In this document: positions 1 through 7,907 of the stretch, in pieces
How positions within the stretch are numbered: the first letter of the stretch is position 1
Layout of the letters: each line of letters begins with the position of its first letter
Assembly: GCF_038051945.1 (NCBI RefSeq)
Contig: NZ_CP150302.1
Coordinates: forward strand, 4,402,001-4,466,000
Length of the DNA: 64,000 nucleotides
Direction of reading: 5' to 3'
Origin: Paenibacillus sp. FSL H3-0469
Lineage (GTDB): Bacteria; Bacillota; Bacilli; Paenibacillales; Paenibacillaceae
Position numbers and translations under genes: made by a program
Notes under the pieces: model-generated
The model's database searches: none
Told to the model about the DNA's origin: nothing
The model's input: the letters and a program-made list of their open reading frames with translations, nothing else

Positions 1-166
1 CAATGTTTGTAAGAGCTAGTTGAACAGCTTCCTCCATCGAAAGCTTCCTTACAGAAGACACAGAAGATGACGAAATTGTACCATCTGCATAAGCAGATGG
101 TACCCAAAGGACCAACCATATTCCTAGATATATAAAGATTAATTGATTTTTTTTTAAGAATCCCAT
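1..166 (-). CDS. TolC-family efflux protein, N-terminal fragment (runs off the window)
   Basis: The reading frame starts at an ATG at 164-166 and stays open to the window edge, giving 55 residues. It opens with a lysine pair and a hydrophobic signal segment ending near an Ala-Tyr-Ala site. This is followed by LSMEEAVQLALTNI, the typical first helix of TolC/outer-membrane-factor proteins. GAGAGG lies about 8 bases before the ATG. The gene follows the HlyD adaptor by only 13 bases, so it completes an ABC-adaptor-TolC-like set. Proteins annotated as TolC family are known from Paenibacillus even though these are monoderms, and their role there is unclear. Only the first part is visible, so the family call rests on the signal peptide, the helix motif and the context. 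Confidence 0.6.
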   Translation of the reverse strand, partial: MGFLKKNQLIFIYLGIWLVLWVPSAYADGTISSSSVSSVRKLSMEEAVQLALTNI

Positions 167-179
167 CCCTGAACCCTCT

Positions 180-1841
180 CTATTCCTTGAGATTGATCTT
201 CTCCAGTACAAAGTCGAGAATGCGTTTGGAGTCGGTGATAATATAAGCCTCAGCGCTCATTCCCAAGCGGATCTCACCCTGTTCTCCTCGGCGATTGACT
301 AAGTTTTTGCCGGATAATGCTGCCTCCACTAGATAATAGCTACGGCCGTCCTGCTGAACGACAGAATCGCTGGCAATAGAGGTAACGGTTCCGGTCAGGG
401 AGCCATAACTCTGCTTGGGAAACGCAGCAAAATTAAAGTGGACCTTGTCACCGAGCTTGATCTGTCCTGCTTCGGAATTAGGAACAGCCAAACTCATTTT
501 ATACATGGATTCGTTAGCGGGAATGACTGCAAGCAAGGCTTCTCCCGTCTGGACTACATCTCCTACATTGACTTCTTTAAGAATGTTCAGCGTGCCGTCA
601 ATAGGGGCAGAGAGACTACGGTTACTTTTCTCCAGCTTCAGTTGCTGAATGTTGTTTTGCAGTAACTTCGCGTTGGCCTGCTCCTCTTCGATTGAGCTGC
701 CTATCTGAACAATCCGGTCTGCCTTCAATTTGTTCAGGGCTGTCTGTTCCACAGATCGTCCAAGTTCTTTACTGTTCTCCAAATCCTCAAGTTCTTGGAT
801 CAGCTTGTCCTGCTGCAATCGGGTTCCTTCCGCTTCTGAGTATCTGGCAGACGCTTGCCGGATCAGTGTTTCCAGATCGGTTTGCAGCTCTTTCAGCTGA
901 ACGTCCGCATCCGATACATTAGCGGAAATACCCGAAAGAGTCTCTTCTCTGAACTGCTCAACCTGAGAGGCCGACGTATCGGCCTCTCTCCGCGCATTTT
1001 CAAGCTCCACCTGCGATACAAGCCTTTCGCCGAGTTCCTCCAAACTATGATAATCCGCTTCCTTTTCCTCAGCTACTTTCTTTAACTGTCCGTACTTGGT
1101 CTCGTAAGCCGCATATTGTTGACTGTGTTTGCTCTCGACGGAAGCTGGCATGCTTCGATTCTCAGCTACAGAATACTGAAGAAGCTTCTCCTGCTCAAGC
1201 TCGGTTTGAAGCAATCCGAGCTTGCGTTTTATATCGACTTGTTGCTCTGTAAGCTTGGATTGATGGACCTCCAGATCGTTCTTTAGCAACGCCTGTGAAC
1301 CCATATTGTCATGAATGGCCGAGGCGATTTCTTGTGATGATGCAGACTGGCTCTGTTGAATCCGCTGATTTTCCAGCAAAAATTGCTCTACCTCATCATA
1401 ATAAACCACTTCGTCCGGCAGAGTCTTCGAGAAATCGTTATGAAGTGAGGCTACACTATTCCGGTACCTCTTGAGCAGTGATAGCCTGCGGTTGCTTTTC
1501 TCCAGTTGCCCGGTTTGAGAAGCCAATTGAAGATCCAGATCCTTGGTGTCCATCGCTATCAGCTCTGTACCTTTTTGTACGGTCATTCCTTCTCTGACTT
1601 TAACATCGGTGACTTTCCCCATTGATGAAGTCTGCACAGTACTGACCTTCTCGTTAGGCCGAACTATTGCCGCCGCCTTGGACGTTGTGTCAATCTCTCC
1701 ATAATAGGACCAGATGGCTGCCGCACCTAGCAACACTAGCAAAAGGAGCAAAAATCCTGATATAAAGCGATGTGTCTTAGCTTCAAGCAGTTCACGGCTA
1801 TCCGTCATTTCACTTAATTCAGTTAACTTAATCTGCACCAT
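180..1841 (-). CDS. HlyD-family secretion adaptor of the bacteriocin exporter
   Basis: 553 residues. A single N-terminal membrane segment (about residues 28-47, rich in Leu) is followed by a lipoyl-like half (STVQTSSMGKVTDVKVREG). A very long coiled-coil region rich in Gln, Glu and Leu spans about 100-410, then the second lipoyl half (SAPIDGTLNILKEVNVGDVV) and a beta-barrel end. This is the membrane-fusion-protein layout used with peptidase-containing ABC exporters. The coiled coil is longer than in most Gram-positive adaptors such as the LcnD type, which fits a partner beyond the membrane. The stop of the upstream transporter gene abuts the start, so the two are co-transcribed. Predicted job: carry processed peptide from the ABC exporter outward. 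Confidence 0.85.
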   Translation of the reverse strand: MVQIKLTELSEMTDSRELLEAKTHRFISGFLLLLLVLLGAAAIWSYYGEIDTTSKAAAIVRPNEKVSTVQTSSMGKVTDVKVREGMTVQKGTELIAMDTKDLDLQLASQTGQLEKSNRRLSLLKRYRNSVASLHNDFSKTLPDEVVYYDEVEQFLLENQRIQQSQSASSQEIASAIHDNMGSQALLKNDLEVHQSKLTEQQVDIKRKLGLLQTELEQEKLLQYSVAENRSMPASVESKHSQQYAAYETKYGQLKKVAEEKEADYHSLEELGERLVSQVELENARREADTSASQVEQFREETLSGISANVSDADVQLKELQTDLETLIRQASARYSEAEGTRLQQDKLIQELEDLENSKELGRSVEQTALNKLKADRIVQIGSSIEEEQANAKLLQNNIQQLKLEKSNRSLSAPIDGTLNILKEVNVGDVVQTGEALLAVIPANESMYKMSLAVPNSEAGQIKLGDKVHFNFAAFPKQSYGSLTGTVTSIASDSVVQQDGRSYYLVEAALSGKNLVNRRGEQGEIRLGMSAEAYIITDSKRILDFVLEKINLKE

Positions 1842-4043
1842 TTATCGTTCACCCGGTCTTCCCGCATATGCAAATTGCTCCTCATCCTCAGGCAGTTGAT
1901 CCTTCCAAAGACTGTAGTATTTCCCCCTTTGGTTCTGTAACTGCCGGTGACTTCCGGATTCGATGACATGCCCCTTCTCCATGACGTAAATCCGGTCGCA
2001 TCGCATAATTGTGCTCAGCCTGTGGGCGATAATAACCATACTTATATCTTCCAGACAGTTAATTGTGTCCGAGACGGCTCGTTCTGTGGTAGAGTCCAGA
2101 TTACTCGTAGCCTCATCCAGTATTAGAATATCCGGCTTCCGCAGCAGCGCTCTGGCAATTGCCAGCCGCTGTCTCTGGCCTCCCGACAGATTAGCACCGT
2201 TCTCTTCCAGCATGGTTTGATACCGAAGCGGTAATTGATTAACAAAATCATGTGCCTGAGCCATTTGACATGCTGCTACAATTTCCTCCAATGTATAATC
2301 TGCTGCAGCTCCCAGACATAAGTTCTCACGGATGGTTCCACTAAAGAAGAAGGTCTCCTGAGAGATGTAAGAGATACGATCCCGCAGACTGTCTAAATGA
2401 ATATCTTTAATATTATAGTTTCCAATGAGAATATCGCCCTTCTCATGCGAATAGAACTGCATCAACAGCTTGATGAGAGTGGTCTTGCCTGACCCGCTCT
2501 CGCCGACCAAAGCTATCTTTTCCCCTTGATTAATCGTCAAATGAATATCATCTAGAACCATAGCACGGGTTCCATAGCGAAAAGAGACTCCTCTAAAGTC
2601 AATATCTCCTTTTAAAGCCGCAGGCCGCATCTTTTGCTCCTCATTCTCCTGTTTCTCCGCTTCAAGGTCCAGAATCTCGCTCAATCGGTCGGCTGCTACC
2701 ATCGCCGTTTGAATAGTCGGTTGCAAATTGATTAAATTCTGAATCGGTTCCAAAAAGTAAGCAAGCAATGAATTGTAAGCGAGCAATTGTCCAATGGAGA
2801 GATTACCCTTAATGACTTGAATGGCGCCAACCCAAAGAATGATAACACCGCCAATTAACTGAACAGTGGCCTTGAGCGAACCCTGAATATTATTAAAAAT
2901 CCCCAACCGGAAAACCGATTTCAACAAGCTTACAAATTTACGTTCTGTCTCAAATCCTGATTGCCCTTCGGCACGGTATGCCTTTACCGTCTCTATGCCT
3001 TCTATTGATTCTACAATATAAGAGGTCAGCTGCGCGTTCTTCTCCATCTGTTCACGGTTCAGCCGATCAAAAGGCTTATGAAATCCCCATACCAGTAGGA
3101 TATAAAACGGAATCATTAATAAAGTGACACCGAATAATAAATTGCTTTGAGTATAGAGAATGGCTCCGCCGGCAATTACCATGATTGTATCAATCATTAC
3201 GGTGAGCGTCGCGCTGGAGATCGCATCCCGAACCTTGGATGTATCCATCAGCCTTGAAATAATTTCACCGGTTTTACGTGTACCGAAAAAACTCATCGGC
3301 AGCTTCAGGACATGATGATAGTAACCGAGGATCAAGGAAATATCGAGCTTTTGGCTCAGCGTTAAAAGAATATGGTTCCGAAAGGCACTCAAAATCACTT
3401 TAAATATGTAAAGTACAATTACTCCAATAGAAACAATATGTAGGGTCTTGGTGAGGCTATATGGGAGAATTTCGTCTATAAGTAGCTGAAAATAAAATGC
3501 TGATAGAATCCCCAAGATAGTAAAGAGCATGGATGACAAAAATATACCGCCCAACATTCGCCGCTGCGGTATCAATAGACCAAAAAAGCGGGAAAACAAT
3601 CCCTTTGTTTGATCTCCTCTTTTAAATTGGGGAGTTGGTACCATTAGTATGAGAACGCCGGTCCACATTTGAAAAAACTCATCAGGCTTGAGTCTGACTA
3701 TGCCCTTACTCGGATCGGCCAGTATTATCTCTTTTCGGGTAACCTTGTGAATAACTACATAGTGTAGGAGTATACCATCAACCACCACATGAGCAATTGC
3801 TGGTAGAGGATATTCACCAAAAAAGGATTCCTGATTTCCTTTAACGGCCTTAACAGTAAAACCAAGCTGCTCGGCAGCTTTAACCAAACCGTAGGCACTT
3901 GTCCCCTGATTATCAGTGCCCGCTGCTTCACGCACTCTGGAAATCGGAATTTTCAAACCGTACTGCTTGCATATAGTCGCCAGACAGGCCGCGCCGCAGT
4001 CTTTGATATCATGTTGTTTAACGCAGATCAGTTTTTTAAACAG
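1842..4043 (-). CDS. C39 peptidase-containing bacteriocin ABC exporter
   Basis: The protein has an N-terminal C39 cysteine peptidase domain, a six-helix ABC membrane domain, and an ATPase with Walker A (GESGSGKT), LSGGQRQR and ILDEATSNLD. Such exporters cut double-glycine leaders and export the mature peptide. An ATG-like start near 3956 (actually TTG) would remove the catalytic cysteine. The frame continues upstream through QHDIKDCGAACLATI at about 3975-4016, the classic C39 active-site segment, and is closed by a TAG at 4056-4058. The catalytic His (LLHYVVIHK) and Asp (LADPSKG) follow downstream. No ATG exists in the extension. CTG at 4041-4043, five bases after a GGGGG run, is my best guess and gives 733 residues. 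The precise start codon is uncertain; the family and the intact active site are not. Confidence 0.85.
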   Translation of the reverse strand: MFKKLICVKQHDIKDCGAACLATICKQYGLKIPISRVREAAGTDNQGTSAYGLVKAAEQLGFTVKAVKGNQESFFGEYPLPAIAHVVVDGILLHYVVIHKVTRKEIILADPSKGIVRLKPDEFFQMWTGVLILMVPTPQFKRGDQTKGLFSRFFGLLIPQRRMLGGIFLSSMLFTILGILSAFYFQLLIDEILPYSLTKTLHIVSIGVIVLYIFKVILSAFRNHILLTLSQKLDISLILGYYHHVLKLPMSFFGTRKTGEIISRLMDTSKVRDAISSATLTVMIDTIMVIAGGAILYTQSNLLFGVTLLMIPFYILLVWGFHKPFDRLNREQMEKNAQLTSYIVESIEGIETVKAYRAEGQSGFETERKFVSLLKSVFRLGIFNNIQGSLKATVQLIGGVIILWVGAIQVIKGNLSIGQLLAYNSLLAYFLEPIQNLINLQPTIQTAMVAADRLSEILDLEAEKQENEEQKMRPAALKGDIDFRGVSFRYGTRAMVLDDIHLTINQGEKIALVGESGSGKTTLIKLLMQFYSHEKGDILIGNYNIKDIHLDSLRDRISYISQETFFFSGTIRENLCLGAAADYTLEEIVAACQMAQAHDFVNQLPLRYQTMLEENGANLSGGQRQRLAIARALLRKPDILILDEATSNLDSTTERAVSDTINCLEDISMVIIAHRLSTIMRCDRIYVMEKGHVIESGSHRQLQNQRGKYYSLWKDQLPEDEEQFAYAGRPGER

Positions 4044-4261
4044 ATAAACCCCCGCCTAGAGCAATAATATAATTTTTTTGTGTAACCGGACTAATGTGTC
4101 ATTGAACCTTTTCCGCTATTTGGATGCGGACAAACATGCTAACTTAGGCATAGACAAAAAAGAAGTTCATCTTTTTATTTCCAGGAAAATTTAAAAACCA
4201 GAAATCACTACAGAACATATTCTTCTCGTGAAGCTTGAGTTGCCGGCATACGCTAGTTTAG
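4044..4261. other. Transporter leader region, no gene seen
   Basis: A+T-rich stretch between the MITE and the exporter gene. No frame with coding character was seen on either strand. It probably carries the exporter's own promoter or a long operon leader, because the MITE separates the exporter from the peptide genes. I could not fix a convincing -35/-10 pair. Confidence 0.4.
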
Positions 4262-4424
4262 CTTTAATCTATAAATGAGCAAATTCACTTCCAGTAAACT
4301 GTAAAACGAAAAGAAAATAGAGACAAAGTGCTTTCCTTGTATTAAAAAGTAGTCAACACGATTCAACGTTGCTTGAGTGGTACTGGAATTTTTGTATACA
4401 TTTTTGCTCATTTATAGCTTTAAT
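4262..4424. mobile_element. MITE-like insertion with target-site duplication
   Basis: The 149-bp core at 4269-4417 is bounded by perfect 15-bp inverted repeats: CTATAAATGAGCAAA on the left and its exact reverse complement at 4403-4417. Immediately outside both ends lies the same 7-bp word CTTTAAT (4262-4268 and 4418-4424), as expected of a target-site duplication. TTCCAGTA also recurs inside each end. There is no ORF inside. These are the marks of a small non-autonomous transposon moved in trans by an unidentified transposase. It lies between the small membrane protein gene and the exporter gene of the bacteriocin operon. Confidence 0.75.
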
Positions 4425-4433
4425 TGAAAATCG

Positions 4434-4658
4434 TTATTTGTGGCTATTTTTAATTTCCATTTTGTAACAAAAAAAAGAAATGATAAACGAAACTGTAACT
4501 ATAATAAACGCTACTCCAACTAAAGGTACCTTGAAAGCTAGATAGTTAACTCCTGTTAAAATGATACATATAATAGACATTAACATAGAAAATTTATAAG
4601 CTTTTATTTTTTTTCCATTATATTCATTACCTCCTCTAAAGTTCAAATAATTGTACAA
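4434..4658 (-). CDS. Small membrane protein, candidate bacteriocin immunity protein
   Basis: The open frame encodes up to 74 residues, with two hydrophobic segments (SMLMSIICIILTGVNYLAF and VGVAFIIVTVSFIISFFC) and a short charged tail. Small two-helix proteins directly after bacteriocin peptide genes are usually immunity proteins; this one is not recognised by sequence. The start is a problem. The open frame begins with TTG inside the hairpin stem, and AGAGGAGGT is then translated as Arg-Gly-Gly. The Shine-Dalgarno actually points to an ATG at about 4626 in another frame, which ends after seven codons just past a run of eight A bases (about 4607-4614). A one-base slip at that run would join the two frames. 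Either there is a sequencing or strain indel, slippage is used, or a downstream start is used. Confidence 0.45.
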   Translation of the reverse strand: MYNYLNFRGGNEYNGKKIKAYKFSMLMSIICIILTGVNYLAFKVPLVGVAFIIVTVSFIISFFCYKMEIKNSHK

Positions 4659-4689
4659 GAAGGAATTTTCATAAATTCCTTCTTGTACA
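4652..4689 (-). terminator. Perfect 17-bp hairpin after the peptide genes
   Basis: TGTACAAGAAGGAATTT at 4652-4668 pairs perfectly with its reverse complement at 4673-4689 around a four-base loop (TCAT). It follows the last peptide gene by about 20 bases. No T-tract follows on the minus strand. It may therefore act as a partial terminator or as a 3' stabiliser that keeps peptide mRNA more abundant than exporter mRNA. Confidence 0.6.
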
Positions 4690-4710
4690 CGAACATATTA
4701 TAATTAATAA

Positions 4711-4965
4711 CTATCTGCTTGCTGCAATCTGGGCAAGCCCCCCACCAATGGTTGCTATTCCACCTGCTATTGATATAACTCCGCCGGCTTTAGTTGTCCC
4801 TGTAGGTTCGGGAACAAGTAGTAGCCCTACTCCACCAAGAACCCCTCCTGCTCCTGCAACCACAACAGCTATACCACCAATAACTCCCCAAACACCACCT
4901 GCATTTATTTCAGACAGTGTCAATTCATTTAATTCAACAAAACCATGGGATATGGATAATTCCAT
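4711..4965 (-). CDS. Double-glycine-leader bacteriocin-like peptide (second of pair)
   Basis: 84 residues from the ATG at 4963-4965, which sits six bases after GAGGTG; an upstream GTG in the same frame lies inside that ribosome site. The leader (about 24 residues) contains LNELTLSEINAGG, the consensus double-glycine leader read by C39 peptidases. The mature part of about 60 residues starts VWGVIGG and is almost wholly Gly, Ala, Val and Ile with GxxxG-type spacing, so it should form membrane helices. It pairs with the gene directly upstream, whose mature part also opens with a Val-Trp. Two-peptide class II bacteriocins have this layout. The partner relation is inferred. Confidence 0.8.
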   Translation of the reverse strand: MELSISHGFVELNELTLSEINAGGVWGVIGGIAVVVAGAGGVLGGVGLLLVPEPTGTTKAGGVISIAGGIATIGGGLAQIAASR

Positions 4966-4990
4966 ATTTGTCACCTCATCTTATTTTAAA

Positions 4991-5260
4991 TTATTTTTTT
5001 GTAGCATAATCCAGCATGCTTGAACCCGCCGATGCCATAGAACCTGCCGCAGCAATGCCTGCTCCTACTCCTACAAGCGGTGAACCTGCAACGCCTAGGG
5101 TAATCCCTGCAATTACGCCTGCAAGTGGGGCAGTTCCAATACAGATGGCTCCCGCCGCCCCTACAAGGGCTTGCCAAACACCTCCGCCATCCACAAATAT
5201 CAATTCATCATTTGTTAACTCAATAAAATTAATATTCTTAAGAATCATTGTACCTGTCAT
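4991..5260 (-). CDS. Double-glycine-leader bacteriocin-like peptide (first of pair)
   Basis: 89 residues. AAAGGAGG lies seven bases before the ATG at 5258-5260. The leader runs to FIELTNDELIFVDGG, with the acidic/hydrophobic pattern and Gly-Gly of C39 substrates. The mature part (about 63 residues) starts GVWQALVG and is glycine/alanine-rich with GxxxG-type repeats, one Cys and a polar end DYATKK. It would be cut and exported by the C39 exporter of the same locus. The next peptide gene starts 25 bases downstream. No close family member is recognised, so activity and target range are unknown. Confidence 0.8.
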   Translation of the reverse strand: MTGTMILKNINFIELTNDELIFVDGGGVWQALVGAAGAICIGTAPLAGVIAGITLGVAGSPLVGVGAGIAAAGSMASAGSSMLDYATKK

Positions 5261-5262
5261 TA

Positions 5263-5364
5263 TTAATCCTCCTTTACTATTTTCACTTCATTTATGTATT
5301 TCAACTGTAATCCTGATACATAGACTAGTACTATGAAGCAAAAAATCACAGCTAAAATCGTCAT
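5263..5364 (-). CDS. 33-residue membrane ORF overlapping peptide gene signals
   Basis: The ATG at 5362-5364 directly follows the stop of the GyrI-like gene. The ORF ends at 5263-5265, two bases before the next start, and its last codons contain the AAGGAGG used by the peptide gene. The product begins MTILAVIFCFIVLVYVSG and has a short polar tail. A single hydrophobic helix suggests a membrane peptide. There is no strong ribosome site of its own, so translation would rely on coupling. It could equally be spacer that happens to be open. Confidence 0.4.
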   Translation of the reverse strand: MTILAVIFCFIVLVYVSGLQLKYINEVKIVKED

Positions 5365-5841
5365 TTATACGATTGAAGGATTTACTCCTACATAAACATC
5401 CACAATCATATCATCCATGGATTGCCCCGGTTGTAAGTCAACAACATTTACATTGTAAGCTGCTGTTATCGGTTGCAGTCCCTTCTCACTAATATACTGA
5501 TTTAATTCGATATATGTATTCTGTAACGTATTGGGATTGCCTTCATGTCTAGCATAAACTGCATTTATGAGGTGAAAGACATCTTTAAATTTATATTTAC
5601 CATACAAATTTGCAGGCTTATCTATTGGAACTAATATCTCTGTATCTAATAGTGGCTGTTCATTTAATTGCTCAATTGCAAAGGTGGCAGTTACAATAGG
5701 ACCTTTTTTAAAAAAACTGTTTTGCTCAAGGAATTCACCAATACTCAACATTTCCTGTTGAATTTCTGCTTGAGTCATTTTCTTTCTCAAAGACAACACA
5801 TTCTCAATTTTAAACTCTTTTCCTATTTCTAATATTTTCAT
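5365..5841 (-). CDS. GyrI-like small-molecule-binding protein of the bacteriocin locus
   Basis: 158 residues. After about 35 residues of charged helix, the pattern PIVTATFAIEQ...TEILVPIDKP, a helical section around HLINAVYARHEG, and a closing strand VDVYVGVNP resemble the GyrI-like/effector-binding fold. From memory it is close to the DUF5085 group, which I cannot confirm here. There is no DNA-binding domain. It begins the peptide operon: the 33-residue ORF and both peptides follow without gaps. A role in sensing or self-protection is possible but is only inference from position. AAAGGGAG precedes the start. Confidence 0.55.
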   Translation of the reverse strand: MKILEIGKEFKIENVLSLRKKMTQAEIQQEMLSIGEFLEQNSFFKKGPIVTATFAIEQLNEQPLLDTEILVPIDKPANLYGKYKFKDVFHLINAVYARHEGNPNTLQNTYIELNQYISEKGLQPITAAYNVNVVDLQPGQSMDDMIVDVYVGVNPSIV

Positions 5842-6157
5842 ATGTAAAATTATTCTCCCTTTAATGAGGACTCAAATTTTGACTAGTTATCCATAGTCGA
5901 TTGACAATAGACCACTTAAATCAATCAATATAAAGTCTCTTAGTCTCTTATATCTTCATTAGTCAAGTAGCACCATGGATGAACATGAAAACTGGATTAA
6001 AGTCTATGAGTGTATCCCTCTTCACTCGAAAATATATTTAATGTTTCTACATTAACAATATTTTACTAACTTTTAGGGTTTTTGTTAACTACCCCAAAGG
6101 GGGGGATTAGAGTTATGTGAATGCTCTTGGAGTTTATTTGTAGACGTCAAGATGAAT
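5842..6157 (-). promoter_or_regulatory. Upstream region of the peptide operon
   Basis: 316 bases without a convincing gene, A+T-rich, between the regulator and the peptide operon, which run the same way. On the minus strand it contains CCCCCCCTTTGGGGT near 6094-6108, a C-run/G-run dyad, followed by TTAGTAAAATAT about 30 bases on. The adjacent LuxR-type gene makes this the expected place for its operator and the peptide promoter. No exact sites can be assigned. Confidence 0.35.
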
Positions 6158-6964
6158 TTAATAATTCTTATTAATTCCAGACAATATTACTTTCTTCACA
6201 AACTCAACCTGATTGTTCACCTCTACCTTCTCATAAATATTCTTCACATGAAAACGAACAGTTTCCTGAGAGATAGTAAGCATTTGGGCGATCTCTGAAC
6301 GACTGTAGCCTTCCAGCCATAAGTAAGCGACTTCCTTTTCCTTATTTGTCAAATGAAATTCCTGCAAATTCAGTTTGATTCTTTTCTTTCGCGCAATAGG
6401 ATTCATCCAATCCAAACGCTCCTCAATGTTTCGTACAATTTTCCCCAGTAGAGGCGCAGCAAAAATTTCATTTTCTTCTGAATTAAAGGACAAATTCAAA
6501 TAACCAAGAATGTTCTCTTCTGATTGAATAGGAGTACAAATGGAACACCAAGAGGAAAAAAACTCGAGGCTATGCTCTTCCCCTTTTACTACTGCAGTAT
6601 TTCCTGATTCCATCGCAATTGAAATAGCATTGATTCCTAAATCCTTCATAGCAAAATGTGTTCCAGGTTCTATACAATGCTCTTTCAGCTGATTTAATTG
6701 TTTAGAAGAAGCAAATAATTGTAGGCACATCCCTTCATCATCTGCCAGTAGAAACAAATGAGTCTGGGCTACAGTTGTGCTTATGCTTTCCAATTCCGTT
6801 TGCGTCACATGTGTCAAGTTGCCGTGTTTCACAAGTTTGTGGCTTAGTTCCAACCCTACTGTCCTATTTCTGGATCTAAGGGATTGTTTCCATTCCCGCT
6901 TTGAATATTCTTGAATAGATATCCAGGGCCTAGGGACAGTTTGACTTCCATGGCTTAATCTCAT
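6158..6964 (-). CDS. LuxR-family transcriptional regulator
   Basis: 268 residues from the ATG at 6962-6964, chosen because AGGGAAG lies eight bases upstream; a GTG three codons earlier overlaps that site. The C-terminal 65 residues form a LuxR helix-turn-helix (LTNKEKEVAYLWLEGYSRSEIAQMLTISQETVRFHVKNIY). The N-terminal part looks like a GAF-type sensory domain of the sort seen in sigma-54 activators and some stand-alone LuxR regulators. It contains LFLLADDEG and SGNTAVVKGEEH, and there is no receiver domain. It is the first gene of the bacteriocin region and runs in the same direction as the peptide genes, so it is the likely regulator. The signal sensed is unknown. Confidence 0.8.
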   Translation of the reverse strand: MRLSHGSQTVPRPWISIQEYSKREWKQSLRSRNRTVGLELSHKLVKHGNLTHVTQTELESISTTVAQTHLFLLADDEGMCLQLFASSKQLNQLKEHCIEPGTHFAMKDLGINAISIAMESGNTAVVKGEEHSLEFFSSWCSICTPIQSEENILGYLNLSFNSEENEIFAAPLLGKIVRNIEERLDWMNPIARKKRIKLNLQEFHLTNKEKEVAYLWLEGYSRSEIAQMLTISQETVRFHVKNIYEKVEVNNQVEFVKKVILSGINKNY

Positions 6965-7180
6965 GTTGAACACTTCCCTGATTATGATATGTTCCCTCTA
7001 CCTATTCTTCCAGATTTTGTAAGATTACCATCCTCTTTTCATTTGTTATGTCGCTTCAAACATTCCACAATTATTCCATAATTACATCAGATTACTATAA
7101 TCCAAAAAAAATTTATGGAATATGATGGAATTTACACTACTATATCAAATAATATGTTAAAGACTAGTACCATGACCAAT

Positions 7181-7860
7181 TTAAATTTCAGGATACCAAT
7201 GTTTTAATTTCCCCTTGGCCATAGGAGTGGTGAAAAGCCATTCTACGGATTTTCGGGCCTGATTCCGGTCGATTTTCCATGCCGTGATTTCGCGTTGCAA
7301 TTGTTCAATGGAGCCAATGCGCCGATTCAGAAATTGGATCGTCATCGAGCTCAGTTCAATTTTGACCATATTTAACCAACTCCAATGCTTGGGAGGAACG
7401 TGGGTTTCCAGGCGTTTAGTTAAAAACAAGGCCTGTTCTGGCGGAAAAGCTTCATACAATGAAGAGATCGAGTGTGTATTCAAGTTGTCCATGATGAGCC
7501 GAACACGTTTCGCGTTTGGATAGTGAACGTGCAGTAATTCCTGGATTTGAAGTACCCCATCGATCTGGGTTCGTCTTTCGCTGGCCTGTACGTGACGCCA
7601 CCCGGCTAACGGTTCCGTAAATAAAGCACACTACAGCTTCCCTTTCTCGCGTATTCATAATCCTCACGCTCACTTACCCCGTTTCATCGGCGCGGATGGA
7701 CGAGAATCCTCCAGAAGCTGAATCGGCTGTTCGTCCATACAGATCAGAGGAATTTCAGGATCGTAGGGCAGGTATAGGTCTCCAAAATGTCCTCCATGCG
7801 CGCAACAAACTCGGCATTCGACTTCGGAGGGATGCACCATTGTTTCTTTAAGTGAAGCTT
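7181..7860 (-). pseudogene. IS630-family transposase remnant
   Basis: Pieces in several minus-strand frames together give the DDE half of an IS630 transposase. QWCIPPKSNAEFVARMEDIL and PEIPLICMDEQPIQLL come near 7860-7700. FTEPLAGWRHVQASERRTQID follows near 7620-7560. MDNLNTHSISSLYEAFPP through WYPEI ends at 7181. DEQP and DNLNTH carry two of the catalytic acidic residues. Frameshifts and stops lie between 7630 and 7750, and the N-terminal DNA-binding half is missing beyond 7860, where an unrelated remnant starts. It is dead and can no longer move itself. Confidence 0.8.
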
Positions 7861-7907
7861 AATTTTCGTTTTTTAACGTAGTCCGAATCGTCTCTCGGCA
7901 TAATGCG

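Noticed and set aside
6970..7000. TGATTATGATATGTTCC resembles the rlmH-end core (CTTATGATACGGTTC)
   Set aside because: It lacks the AACTTGCC and GGCAAGTT arms and the match is too short and A+T-rich to separate from chance.
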